A stretch of DNA of 64,000 bases from Sinomonas gamaensis (GTDB lineage: Bacteria; Actinomycetota; Actinomycetes; Actinomycetales; Micrococcaceae): positions 1 to 64,000 of the forward strand of contig NZ_SSCL01000013.1 of NCBI RefSeq assembly GCF_005876955.1. The letters run 5' to 3'. The position numbers and the translations under genes are program-made. The stretch's first letter is position 1. Every line of letters starts with the position of its first letter. The notes under the pieces were generated by a model. It saw nothing but the letters and a program-made list of their open reading frames with translations. It was not told where the DNA came from and did no database searches. Below are positions 42,877 through 51,603 of the stretch, piece after piece.

Positions 42877-42913
42877 GCCGCTGTCCTGGAGCAGCAGGCT
42901 CCAGGACAGCGGC
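42877..42913. terminator. Bidirectional terminator
   Basis: GCCGCTGTCCTGGAGC (42877-42892) and GCTCCAGGACAGCGGC (42898-42913) form a perfect 16-bp stem with a 5-nt loop between the convergent iclR and MFS genes. Confidence 0.85.
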
Positions 42914-42971
42914 GTGGCTGGTCCATATGAGTCGGCGAGCGTCCGGTGCCCCTTCCGACGAACGGGTCACG

Positions 42972-44309
42972 CTATGGCCGGCGGGCGTCGAGGCTGGGGC
43001 TGTCCGCGATGACTCTGGGGAGCAGGAGCATGAGGATCGTCCCGATCAGCAGGAATCCGGCGAGAACGAGGGTCGCGATCGCCGAGCTCCCGGTGGAATC
43101 GACCAGCCATCCGACTAGGAAGTTCGCCACGAAGCCTGCCAGATTCCCAAGGGAGTTGATGACCGCCAGGCCCACCGCGGCCGCTCCCGCGGAAAGGAAA
43201 GCCGTCGGGAGGCTCCAGAACAGGGGCAACGCGGTGAAGACACCAGCGGCAGCCAGCGCGAGTCCTAGCATCGTGAGGACTGTGTTGGCGGACCCCACGC
43301 TCACGATGACCAGGCCCGCACCTCCTAGACAGGCGGCGGCGCCGAGATGCAGCCGACGCTTTCCTGTCCTGTCCGAACTGCGAGCACCAAGGACCATCAA
43401 GACCAGGGCGGCAGCCCAGGGGATCGCACTCAGGAACCCGACCTGCAGGGGATCCGCAACTCCCGTGCTCTTGATCACCGCGGGCAGCCAGAACGCGATG
43501 CCGTAGGAACCCAGCACGAAGCAGAAGTAGACGGCGGAGAGCAGAAGGACTCGGCCGTCTTTGAAGCCGCTCCATGTGCTGTGGACGGACTTGTGCGACG
43601 CTTCTTTGTCGAGCTCTCTCTGGATACCGGACTTCTCTGCGTCGGTGAGCCATTGCGCAGTGGCCGGCCGGTCTGGCAGGAAGGCGAGAACGAGGAGGCC
43701 GACGAGGACTGCCGGTGCGCCTTCGATGAGGAAGAGCCACTGCCAGCCGCGCAGGCCGCCGATTCCTGTGAGCCCGTGGAGGATCCAGCCCGAGAGGGGT
43801 CCTCCGATGATGCCGGCGACTGGCGTTGCTGTGAAGAAGAAGGCGGTGGCCCGCGCCCGGCGGGGGCCGCTGTACCAGTAGGTCAGGTAGAGGATGACGC
43901 CGGGGAAGAAGCCTGCCTCGGCGGCGCCGAGCAGGAAGCGCATGAGGTAGAACTGCCATGGCTCGTGCACCACGAGCATCAGGGCCGAGATCGCGCCCCA
44001 GGAGATCATGATCCGGGCGATCCATGCACGGGCGCCGACCCGCTGGAGCAGGAGGTTGCTCGGGACCTCGAGGAGGAAGTACCCGATGAAGAAGATGCCA
44101 GCACCGAGACCGTATGCTGCAGCTGAGAAATGGAGGTCCTTGCCCATCTCGAGTTGTGCGAACCCGATGTTGACCCGGTCCAGGTAGTTGCAGATGTATG
44201 CCAGGAAGAGCAGCGGGATGAGGCGCAGGGTCACCTTGCGATAGGCACCGCTCATCGCAACACCGGGCGGAGACTGCCACGCCTTCGTGGCACGGTTCAG
44301 GCTTTCCAT
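42972..44309 (-). CDS. MFS transporter, anion:cation symporter (ACS) type
   Basis: A 445-residue, 12-helix permease. FLAYICNYLDRVNIGFAQLE in the first helix and the FFPGVILYLTYWYSGPRRARA segment identify the ACS family (phthalate, tartrate, glucarate permeases). Being last in the leftward block after the ketopantoate-reductase-like gene and benzoylformate decarboxylase, it probably imports mandelate, benzoylformate or a related aromatic acid. Confidence 0.87.
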   Translation of the reverse strand: MESLNRATKAWQSPPGVAMSGAYRKVTLRLIPLLFLAYICNYLDRVNIGFAQLEMGKDLHFSAAAYGLGAGIFFIGYFLLEVPSNLLLQRVGARAWIARIMISWGAISALMLVVHEPWQFYLMRFLLGAAEAGFFPGVILYLTYWYSGPRRARATAFFFTATPVAGIIGGPLSGWILHGLTGIGGLRGWQWLFLIEGAPAVLVGLLVLAFLPDRPATAQWLTDAEKSGIQRELDKEASHKSVHSTWSGFKDGRVLLLSAVYFCFVLGSYGIAFWLPAVIKSTGVADPLQVGFLSAIPWAAALVLMVLGARSSDRTGKRRLHLGAAACLGGAGLVIVSVGSANTVLTMLGLALAAAGVFTALPLFWSLPTAFLSAGAAAVGLAVINSLGNLAGFVANFLVGWLVDSTGSSAIATLVLAGFLLIGTILMLLLPRVIADSPSLDARRP

Positions 44310-44555
44310 GACGGTTTCTCGCTCCTAGGTGTGAGTAGGGTGCTTGGCGCTGGTCGTTCCAGCCGTTGGTGAGGCTCTGGTTTCCGATGAGATGCTCGCC
44401 GAAGTTGGAGGGCCAGAGAGGAGGGCCTAACGTGCTTGAGCTCGATGTGGCCGCCACCGCGCAGGTCTACAGGGCGTCGGTCGACGACGCCGCAGGGACG
44501 TCGGCACGAAGGTTCCCGTGCCCTTTCCGAGGGGATTGGGCGGCCGTGACGTGGG

Positions 44556-45461
44556 TCAGTTTGCGGTTCTGATCCGCACCAGACGGCACAGGGTCTCGAG
44601 TACGGGCGTGGGGACGCCTGATTCCCTACCGGTTTCGACCACCGCCCCGCCGATGAAGTCGACCTCGGTGGGGCGCCCGGCCTCCAGGTCGGCCAGCATC
44701 GAGGTCTTGTGGGTGGCGTGGTTGGCGAATGCGTTCTCGATTGCTTCGCGGACCCGCTCGATTGAGAGGTCGATGCCTTCTGACGCCGCAACGCTGTGGG
44801 TCTCGGCCAGGACGGCCGAGATGAGGGCTCGCGCATCCGGGGACTTGGCCAGGTCGCCGATGACCTTCCCCGTCACGGCCGACAATGAGTTCAACGCTGC
44901 GTTGAAGGCGGCCTTCTCCCAGATGGGGATCCGGACATCGCTTTCGACTTTCGCGTTCAGTCCTGCCCTGTTGAACGCCTGGGCCACTTCGTCAGCGTGC
45001 CCTTGCGGGCCGAGCGAGCCGATGCGCACCGACCCGCGTTCACTGCTCTTGACACGGCCGACCGCTTCCAGGTCCGCCGGGAAGTCGGTCACCCCCGCCA
45101 CCGTGTGTTCCGGTCCGAAGAACTCCATCAGGATCTTGGCGTGACCGAGGCCGTTTTGGAGAGTCAGTCCGACTGAACCGGGGCCCAGGAGGTGCTGCAC
45201 GGATTCGACGGCCGAGCGGGTGTGGAATCCCTTCGTGAAGACCACGAACAGGTCAAAGGGACCGCGTTCGTCTTCGGCCCGTCGCGCCTTCACCGCGACA
45301 TGTTCGGTGCCCTTCTCGGTCTCCAGGGAGATCCCGGAGGAGTTGAGGGCGTCGATCGTCCGCTGCTGGGTGTCGAACAGCGTCACGTCTTCCCCGGCCA
45401 GTTGGAGGCGTGCTCCGAAGAGCTGGCCCATGGCGCCGGCTCCCACGATTGCGGTCTTCAC
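44556..45461 (-). CDS. Ketopantoate reductase (PanE/ApbA) family protein, possible D-mandelate dehydrogenase
   Basis: A 301-residue NADP(H)-type reductase starting at GTG 45461. The Rossmann motif AIVGAGAMGQLFGARL is at 4-19, FTKGFHT matches the KxxxT cofactor region, and the catalytic Lys183 is in PIWEKAAFNAALNSLSAVTG. Known members reduce 2-ketopantoate, but D-mandelate dehydrogenases of enterococci belong to the same family. Lying next to benzoylformate decarboxylase and benzaldehyde dehydrogenase, it would logically oxidise D-mandelate to benzoylformate. A plain panE is the alternative, and no other pantothenate gene is near. Confidence 0.8.
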   Translation of the reverse strand: MKTAIVGAGAMGQLFGARLQLAGEDVTLFDTQQRTIDALNSSGISLETEKGTEHVAVKARRAEDERGPFDLFVVFTKGFHTRSAVESVQHLLGPGSVGLTLQNGLGHAKILMEFFGPEHTVAGVTDFPADLEAVGRVKSSERGSVRIGSLGPQGHADEVAQAFNRAGLNAKVESDVRIPIWEKAAFNAALNSLSAVTGKVIGDLAKSPDARALISAVLAETHSVAASEGIDLSIERVREAIENAFANHATHKTSMLADLEAGRPTEVDFIGGAVVETGRESGVPTPVLETLCRLVRIRTAN

Positions 45462-45650
45462 TGCATGATCTCTCTTTCTTCCTTGACCCACGCATTGCTG
45501 GGCTTTTCCGTGTTTCCGCGAACACCGCAAACCCCGCCGGATTCGCGCCGTTCTTGGCTGCGTGACCTTGGCTGGGAGACGGAAAAGCGGCGGGGACCGG
45601 ACTCGGTGCACAGAGGGGTGGCACTCGTCGTCCTGCGCCAGGCGAGGTTG

Positions 45651-47261
45651 CTAGTGCGTGACCACTCTGGCGTCGATGAGGACGGGGCCTGTGGAGACGA
45701 GCGCCTTCTGGTATGCCTTCTCGAATTCCTCGCGGGTCGTGGTCCTCTCGGCGGTCACTCCGTAGCCTTCGGCGATGGCCACGAAGTCGATGCCGCCGAG
45801 CTTGAGGCCGGGCACGTCGGGGACGCCCATGCGCTGCGCGAATCCGGCAAGGGCGCCGTAGGCCTCGTTGTTGACGATGATGAAGACGGTCCTGGTGTTC
45901 CGCTGGGCGGCTGTGTAGAGGGCGGTGATGCCGTAGTTGGCCGAGCCGTCGCCCACGGTGGCCACGACGGTCTTGTCCGGGTCGCCGATCGACATGCCGA
46001 CGGCGACCGGCAGGCCGAAACCGAGGCCGCCGGATGCCGGGAAGCTGTACATGCCGGGGCGTTCGATCGCGATGCGCTCGAGGTAGTCGAGGTCGAGCGT
46101 GGTGGTCTCGTTGACGTAGGCCACCGTGTCGTTGACGTTGGCGTTGAGCACTTCGAGGATCTCTGTGCCCGTCATGCCCTCGGAGGAGGTTCTGGCTGCC
46201 GGCAGCTTCCGGGAGCCGGCAGCACCCCGGCGGCGGCCACGGTCCCGCACGCCCTCGGCGAGGGCCTTGGCCGTGGAAGCGACGTCGGCGACGATGGAGC
46301 GTCCGAAGGGAGCGCGGGTGGCCTCGCGCGGGTCCTGGGTGACGTGGAGGACGGTGGTGCCCGGCGCGAGATAGTTGCTCGGCTCCCATCGGTGGTACCG
46401 GAACACGGCCGCGCCGAGCACGAGGACGACGTCGTAGCCGGCAAGGCGGTCCCGGACCGACTGGATTCCGGGCACCAGGACGCCCTCGAAGTTCGGGTGC
46501 GTGGTGGGGAAGGGGCCACGGGAGGGCGACGGGGCCACGAAGACCGAGGCGTCGGCCTTCTCCGCAAGGGAGACCACGGCGCCGAACACCTCGGGGTCCT
46601 GGATCGCGGCGGCGTCCACTTGAGGGCCCACCACGATGGCGAGCCTCTTCGCACTGTCGGCCGCGGAGACGAGCTCCGCCGACAGCTCAGCGGTAAGGGC
46701 CCCGGCAGTTGAGACCGAGCGCGCCATGAGGAGGGCGTCGTCCTCGAGCGCGGGCTGGGCCCAGTCGTCCAGGGGGACGGAGACGTAGACGGGGCCCTTC
46801 GGGTGGGTCGTGGTCTCGAAGAACGCCTGGGCGACGGTGCGGGGCACATCGGCGGCATCCAGTGGTTCGTGCGAGTACTTCACGAGCGGTGCGGGCAGGA
46901 GCGAGGCGTCGGTGCTGGCGAGCATGGTCTCCTGGCCCACGGTGCGGCGGACCTGCTGCCCGGCGAGGATCACCATGGGGATGTGCCCGTAGTGGGCGTT
47001 GGTGAGCGCGCCCATTGCGTTTCCGGACCCTGATGCCGCGTGGAGGTTCACGAGGGCGGGCTTTCCGGTGGCGCGGGCGTAGCCCTCGGCCATGCCGACG
47101 ACGACCTGTTCGTGGAGGCCGAGGATGAAGTCGAAGTCTCCGTCGAGGCCGGCGAGGAAGGTCAGCTCGTTCGAGCCGGGGTTGCCGAAGATCGTGGTCA
47201 GCCCGTGCGCCCGGAAGACGTTCAGGGCTGCTTCAAGGACTGTGCTCTGGGTGGTTGCCAC
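45651..47261 (-). CDS. mdlC: Benzoylformate decarboxylase
   Basis: A 536-residue thiamine-diphosphate enzyme turning benzoylformate into benzaldehyde and CO2. It aligns along its length with the Pseudomonas enzyme as I remember it: Ser30 in FGNPGSNEL, Glu51 for cofactor activation, His74 in VNLHAASGSGNAMG and His290 in VFRYH match Ser26, Glu47, His70 and His281. The TDP motif GDGSANYGITAL to NNEAYG is complete. Flanked by benzaldehyde dehydrogenase upstream and the PanE-like enzyme downstream, all leftward. Related phenylpyruvate or oxalyl-CoA decarboxylases fit less well. Confidence 0.92.
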   Translation of the reverse strand: MATTQSTVLEAALNVFRAHGLTTIFGNPGSNELTFLAGLDGDFDFILGLHEQVVVGMAEGYARATGKPALVNLHAASGSGNAMGALTNAHYGHIPMVILAGQQVRRTVGQETMLASTDASLLPAPLVKYSHEPLDAADVPRTVAQAFFETTTHPKGPVYVSVPLDDWAQPALEDDALLMARSVSTAGALTAELSAELVSAADSAKRLAIVVGPQVDAAAIQDPEVFGAVVSLAEKADASVFVAPSPSRGPFPTTHPNFEGVLVPGIQSVRDRLAGYDVVLVLGAAVFRYHRWEPSNYLAPGTTVLHVTQDPREATRAPFGRSIVADVASTAKALAEGVRDRGRRRGAAGSRKLPAARTSSEGMTGTEILEVLNANVNDTVAYVNETTTLDLDYLERIAIERPGMYSFPASGGLGFGLPVAVGMSIGDPDKTVVATVGDGSANYGITALYTAAQRNTRTVFIIVNNEAYGALAGFAQRMGVPDVPGLKLGGIDFVAIAEGYGVTAERTTTREEFEKAYQKALVSTGPVLIDARVVTH

Positions 47262-47311
47262 TTCTTATTTTCCTCGGAGGGTCTTGGTGTGGAACGTGTC
47301 TGTGTGGCGGG

Positions 47312-47352
47312 GAATGGGACCCGGCGTGCTCAGTGCCTGCCGGGTCCCATTC
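47312..47352. promoter_or_regulatory. Hairpin between benzaldehyde dehydrogenase and mdlC
   Basis: GAATGGGACCCGGC (47312-47325) and GCCGGGTCCCATTC (47339-47352) form a 14-bp perfect stem with a 13-nt loop, in the 124-bp gap between two leftward genes. It could terminate or attenuate the upstream part of the cluster, so mdlC may need a further promoter. Confidence 0.7.
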
Positions 47353-47385
47353 TCAGCGCGGCGGCGCCTGGCGGGTTGGCCGGGT

Positions 47386-48900
47386 TCAGAAGGGGACCGG
47401 GCCCATCGCGGTGCGCACCCCGACCCAGTGCAGGGTCGTGAAGTCCTCGATCGCCTGCTCGCCGTTGAAGCGGCCGATGCCGGAGTTCTTCTCGCCGCCG
47501 AACATGACGTTGGGTTCGTCGTTGACGGTCGAGTCGTTGACGTGGGTCATGCCGGCCTTGATGCCGCGGGCGAAGCGCACTCCGCGCTCGACGTCGCGGG
47601 TGAACACGGCGGAGGAGAGGCCGAACTCGGTGTCGTTGGCGATCCGCAGGGCATCGGCCTCGTCCAGGGCCTTGATGATGCCGATGGCGGGGCCGAAGAT
47701 CTCGTTTCTGGCGATGTCCATGTCCTCGGTGACGTCGGCGAAGACGTGGGGGCCGATGAGGCGGCCGTCGAGCTGGCCGCCTACTACCTCACGGGCGCCC
47801 TGCTGCCGGGCCGAGTCGATGAGCCGTGTGACCGTCCGGACCTGGTCGTCGTTGACGAGCGGGCCGAGGAGGACAGCATCGTCCGTGGTGTCCCCGGCGA
47901 CCAGTTGCTTGGCACGGGCGGCGAAGCGCTCCACGAAGTCGTCGTAGACGGCCGCGTCGACGATGATGCGGTTGGCCGCCATGCAGATCTGCCCCTGGTG
48001 GAGGAATTTCGCCATGAGGGCGCCGTTGACCGCTCCGTCGAGGTCCGCATCGTCCAGGACCACGAGCGGGGCGTTGCCCCCTAGCTCAAGGGCCACGTGC
48101 TTCATGTGCCCCTGGGCTGCAAGCGAGCCGACTCGCTGTCCGACCGGGGTGGAGCCGGTGAAGGAGATCATCGACGGGATGGGGTGCTGGACGAAGTGGT
48201 CGCCGATCTCGGAGCCAGCGCCCGCGACGACGGACAGCAGGCCTGCCGGGAGGCCGGCTTCCTCGAAGATCTCGGCCACGATCAGGCCGCCCGAGACCGG
48301 GGTGTCCGAGGCCGGCTTGAGGACCACTGCGTTGCCCAGCGCAAGGGCCGGGGACACGGAGCGGATGGAGAGGTGCAGGGGGAAGTTCCACGGGGAGATG
48401 ACGCCGATCACGCCGCGGGCCTCGCGGTAGACCCGGTTCTCCTTGCCCGGGAAGGCGGAGGGGTGCAGGGTCCCGTGGGCGCGGTTCGGGAAGGTGGCCG
48501 ACTCGCGGGTGATGCCGATCGCGGAGCTGACCTCGATGTTGGCCTTGAGCGCGGAAGATCCGGACTCGACCCGCAGCAGCGCGGTGATCTCCGCGCGACG
48601 GCGTTCGAGGATCTCGGCGGCCCTGCTGATGACGGCCGCGCGCTCGGCCGGCGGCGCTGCGGCCCATTCGCCCTGGGCCCGCGCTGCGGCATCGTAGGCC
48701 TCGTCGACGTCGGCGGCGGAGGCGCCCGGGAACGAGCGCAGCTCGGCACCGTTGACGGCGGAGGTAACGGTGATCTTGCGATCCGATGAGCCGTCGCGCC
48801 AAGTGCCGCCGAGGAAGGCCCCGGCCTTGAGCCCTTGGATCACGGAGCCAGCATCGCTGGAGACCTGGGTCGGTGTGGGAGTAGTCGTGGTTGCAGTCAT
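47386..48900 (-). CDS. Benzaldehyde dehydrogenase (aldehyde dehydrogenase superfamily)
   Basis: A 504-residue NAD(P)-dependent aldehyde dehydrogenase. Catalytic Cys306 is in QGQICMAANR, the general base Glu272 in LELGGNAPL, and the cofactor motif FTGSTPVGQ at about 247-255. The IEVSSAIGITRESATFPNRAHG and HPSAFPGKENRV segments resemble benzaldehyde/vanillin dehydrogenases. Placed with benzoylformate decarboxylase it should oxidise benzaldehyde to benzoate. A Thr/Pro-rich lead of 20 residues precedes the domain. ATG 48900 is preferred; it has a GAGGGG ribosome site. Confidence 0.9.
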   Translation of the reverse strand: MTATTTTPTPTQVSSDAGSVIQGLKAGAFLGGTWRDGSSDRKITVTSAVNGAELRSFPGASAADVDEAYDAAARAQGEWAAAPPAERAAVISRAAEILERRRAEITALLRVESGSSALKANIEVSSAIGITRESATFPNRAHGTLHPSAFPGKENRVYREARGVIGVISPWNFPLHLSIRSVSPALALGNAVVLKPASDTPVSGGLIVAEIFEEAGLPAGLLSVVAGAGSEIGDHFVQHPIPSMISFTGSTPVGQRVGSLAAQGHMKHVALELGGNAPLVVLDDADLDGAVNGALMAKFLHQGQICMAANRIIVDAAVYDDFVERFAARAKQLVAGDTTDDAVLLGPLVNDDQVRTVTRLIDSARQQGAREVVGGQLDGRLIGPHVFADVTEDMDIARNEIFGPAIGIIKALDEADALRIANDTEFGLSSAVFTRDVERGVRFARGIKAGMTHVNDSTVNDEPNVMFGGEKNSGIGRFNGEQAIEDFTTLHWVGVRTAMGPVPF

Positions 48901-48934
48901 GAGAGCCCCTCTGGGTTCGGTGGAGGATTGGAGT

Positions 48935-50176
48935 TCAGTTGTGGGTGATCGGTGAAGCGTGCGCCCCGGCCGTCTGCGACTCGGACGCACTGGGGCGCGG
49001 TTTGGGCACGGCCGCGATCGCGGCCACTCCGAGCAGGGCTGAAGCGGCGAAGACGTAGAAGCTCATCGGATAGGCGAGGTGCGCCACGACGAGCATGCCT
49101 GTGATCCATGGGCCCGCGATGGCACCGAGCCGGCCGAAGGCCGAGACGAAGCCCATTCCGGTGGCAACTGCCGTCCGCGGGTAGATGTAGCCGACGAAGC
49201 CGTAGACGAGGACCTGGGCGCAGAAGACGAAGATCCCGGTGACGAATATGAAGCCGTTGAGCACCAGCTGGTTGTCCATCTTGAGGCTCAGGACCATGAG
49301 CAGCACCGCTGCGGCCCCGAACCAGAACATCGTGGTGCCCTTGATCCCCCTCCGGTCCGCGACGCGCCCTCCGATCAGCATGCCGGCCACCGCTCCCACG
49401 TTCAGGACGAGGAGCAGGACGAGGGAATCGGACACGTTGTATCCCGCGCCGCGCATGAGCTGGGGCAGCCACGTGTTCAGGCCGTAGACGAGCAGCAGCC
49501 CCATGAAGGCGGCAATCCAGAGGCCGATCGTGATCCTCAGGTAAGGGGGCCGCAGGAGATCAGCTACGCGGACTGCGCTGCTTTCGCGCTTCACGACGGC
49601 GGCGGGAGCCGTCGCAGTCCTCGTCTCCGGGAGCTTGGCCCACATGACCAGTGCTGCCACCACCCCCAGCACGCCGCCGATATAGAACATCACGGGCCAC
49701 TGCCTGCCAGCCAGGATTGCAACCAGGGACGCGAGGATCGCACCGACGTGGTAGCCCGTCATCGTGATGGTGCTCGAGTGCGCCCGGGCGTTGCCAGGGG
49801 CGGCTTCCTGCATCGCCGTCACAGCGACCGGCATACAGCCGCCCAGGCCGATGCCCGCCAAGAAGCGGAGGACCCCCATGATGGTGGTGTTCGGAGCCAG
49901 CGGGAACAGGATCGTGAACACGGAGAAGGCCAGAACGCAGGCGATCAAGGGGATGCGCCGACCGTAACGGTCAGAGATCGGGCCGATCAGCGCCGCGCCC
50001 ACCCCGACGCCCACGGACGAAATAGTGGCGACGAACGTCGCACTAGCGGCGTCGATGCCTCCAAACTTCGTGTCCAGGAGCGTCGGGATGGCAGCGCCGA
50101 GCGCAACGAGGTCGTATCCCTCGAAAACAACAGTCAGCCAACACAGGCTGACGATCCAACGGCGATGTGGATCCAT
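48935..50176 (-). CDS. MFS transporter, aromatic acid:H+ symporter (AAHS) family
   Basis: A 413-residue, 12-helix permease. The first-helix motif VFEGYDLVALGAAIPTLL with its conserved Asp, and the GPISDRYGRRIPL loop, mark the AAHS family (benzoate, 4-hydroxybenzoate, vanillate uptake). First gene of the leftward benzoylformate block, 34 bp before the benzaldehyde dehydrogenase gene. Probably takes up mandelate, benzoylformate or benzoate. ATG 50176 has an AAGGAAG ribosome site. Confidence 0.88.
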   Translation of the reverse strand: MDPHRRWIVSLCWLTVVFEGYDLVALGAAIPTLLDTKFGGIDAASATFVATISSVGVGVGAALIGPISDRYGRRIPLIACVLAFSVFTILFPLAPNTTIMGVLRFLAGIGLGGCMPVAVTAMQEAAPGNARAHSSTITMTGYHVGAILASLVAILAGRQWPVMFYIGGVLGVVAALVMWAKLPETRTATAPAAVVKRESSAVRVADLLRPPYLRITIGLWIAAFMGLLLVYGLNTWLPQLMRGAGYNVSDSLVLLLVLNVGAVAGMLIGGRVADRRGIKGTTMFWFGAAAVLLMVLSLKMDNQLVLNGFIFVTGIFVFCAQVLVYGFVGYIYPRTAVATGMGFVSAFGRLGAIAGPWITGMLVVAHLAYPMSFYVFAASALLGVAAIAAVPKPRPSASESQTAGAHASPITHN

Positions 50177-50735
50177 GGCATGAACTTCCTTGTCTACGCC
50201 AGCCGAAGCCGTCCTAGCGGGTGGGGTGCGGGACCGCCGATCCTCGAATTCGAGGTCCAGGGGCGACCCGCCTGACCGCAAGTAGACCCTTTCCATGATC
50301 CACGCCACAGGCCTTGTCTCACTCAGCGGAAAATGGTCTGCCTCCCTCGGCAGGAGGGAGAGGCATCAAGCCTCCCCGTGGCCGGGAGCGTGCATGACAG
50401 GACGAGACGGATGGCGCCCCAGTCAGCAGCCGCGGGTGGCAACTCCGCCGCCGAACGGCGGGGCCAGGCGGTGGTGGACTTGGACCTCGGGGCGGCCGCG
50501 TACCCGGTCCGTTCGTGGAGCCTGTGCCGCAGGGCCTGGGGCGGTTCTGACACCTGTCGGAACCGCCCGGGCGGAGGTGAATGGTCGCGCGGTACACCTG
50601 GGGGTCCCTTGCCAGAAGTGCGAGCCGGAATCCGTGCGCCTTCCGCCCGTCTTGCCCAGAGGGGCTGGAGGGGGACCTGTGGGCGATGTTGACGCGGGCT
50701 CGCATAGGCTTGAAGGGGACCGGGAGGGGAGAGGA
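50177..50735. other. Intergenic region between divergent MFS and TetR genes
   Basis: No convincing gene is seen in these 559 bp; the open frames here lack family features and overlap each other on both strands. The left part holds a 14-bp palindrome and should contain the promoter of the aromatic-acid block. The right end has a GGGAGGGGAGAGG ribosome site for the TetR gene. Confidence 0.6.
50242..50255. promoter_or_regulatory. Perfect 14-bp palindrome upstream of the AAHS transporter
   Basis: CCTCGAATTCGAGG is fully symmetric and lies 66 bp before the start of the first gene of the aromatic-acid operon, a good operator position. The regulator is unknown; the local IclR or TetR protein are candidates. 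Confidence 0.5.
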
Positions 50736-51350
50736 ATGTCGCCACGGGCGGAAAGCATCGCCATCAAGGGTGAACAGACGCGCAAGGCCGTGTTGGACAC
50801 GGCGATACAGCTGTTCGGCGAGCATGGCTACGACGGCTGTTCCCTCAGCCAGATCGCGAAGCGATCAGGCGTTGTCCAGTCGGCCCTGCACTACCACTTC
50901 GGGACCAAGGACAGGCTGCTCGCGGAGGCACTCGAATCCCACTACCCGCGCTCGGCCACCCGGCCGGATCTCGAGGCAATCGAACGCGGTGAGACCACGT
51001 TCTCGGAGGAGATCGTCCGGGTGACGGCCAAGAACGCCGCAGATCCGCACCTGGTGAGGTTCTTCTCGGTCATGAGCGGGGAGTCCCTGACCGAGTCCCA
51101 TCCCGCCGCTCGCTTCTTCCGTGAACGCTATGCCATCGTCACCACCGGTATGACCAATGCGATTGCCCGCTCGCAAGGTGTCACCGATCCGGAAGCGATC
51201 TCCCGGCTGGCCCTGCTCGTGCGCACCGTCTACGCGGGGATGGATGGGCTCCAGATGCAGTGGCTCCGGGACCCAGAGGTGGATCTAGTAGGAGGAGTGC
51301 GCCTCCTCGCCCGGATGGCAGAAGCGGAAATCCAGCGGATCGCTGGCTAG
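50736..51350 (+). CDS. TetR family regulator, likely of the MFS-GH3 operon
   Basis: A 204-residue TetR protein. The helix-turn-helix domain (about 12-60) reads TRKAVLDTAIQLFGEHGYDG and GVVQSALHYHFGTKDRLLAEAL; the rest is a helical ligand domain. It precedes an MFS transporter and a GH3 beta-glucosidase on the same strand. A 28-bp palindrome in the 253-bp gap before the MFS gene is a likely binding site. Confidence 0.88.
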   Translation: MSPRAESIAIKGEQTRKAVLDTAIQLFGEHGYDGCSLSQIAKRSGVVQSALHYHFGTKDRLLAEALESHYPRSATRPDLEAIERGETTFSEEIVRVTAKNAADPHLVRFFSVMSGESLTESHPAARFFRERYAIVTTGMTNAIARSQGVTDPEAISRLALLVRTVYAGMDGLQMQWLRDPEVDLVGGVRLLARMAEAEIQRIAG

Positions 51351-51522
51351 ACGGGAGTAGCCGCCTCCGCAGGCGCTAGTCCATACCGTCAGCCCGCCTG
51401 CCTCATCGGACAAGGCGGGTTCGATGCCCGGACAGCCTCCCCGGGATCATTCTGGTTCCAAGGACTCCTTCGCGGGGCTCAGTCAAAAATCCCAAGATTG
51501 CGTGAGGCGTCTCACACGGGCT

Positions 51523-51550
51523 AACATACAGGTCGGTCGACCAGTATGTT
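51523..51550. promoter_or_regulatory. TetR-type operator upstream of the MFS-GH3 operon
   Basis: AACATAC (51523-51529) and GTATGTT (51544-51550) flank a GGTCG...CGACC core; the whole 28-mer matches its reverse complement at 24 positions. Length and symmetry suit a TetR dimer pair, and the site is 54 bp before the MFS start. Confidence 0.7.
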
Positions 51551-51603
51551 CTGGAAGGCCTCGTCGTCGAAAGAACCCGAACACCCGAACACAAAGGAGT
51601 GTC

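Noticed and set aside
50295-50735. An N-terminal extension of the TetR gene or a separate gene upstream of it
   Set aside because: The extended frame is Arg/Trp/Pro-rich without a fold, and a strong ribosome site precedes ATG 50736.
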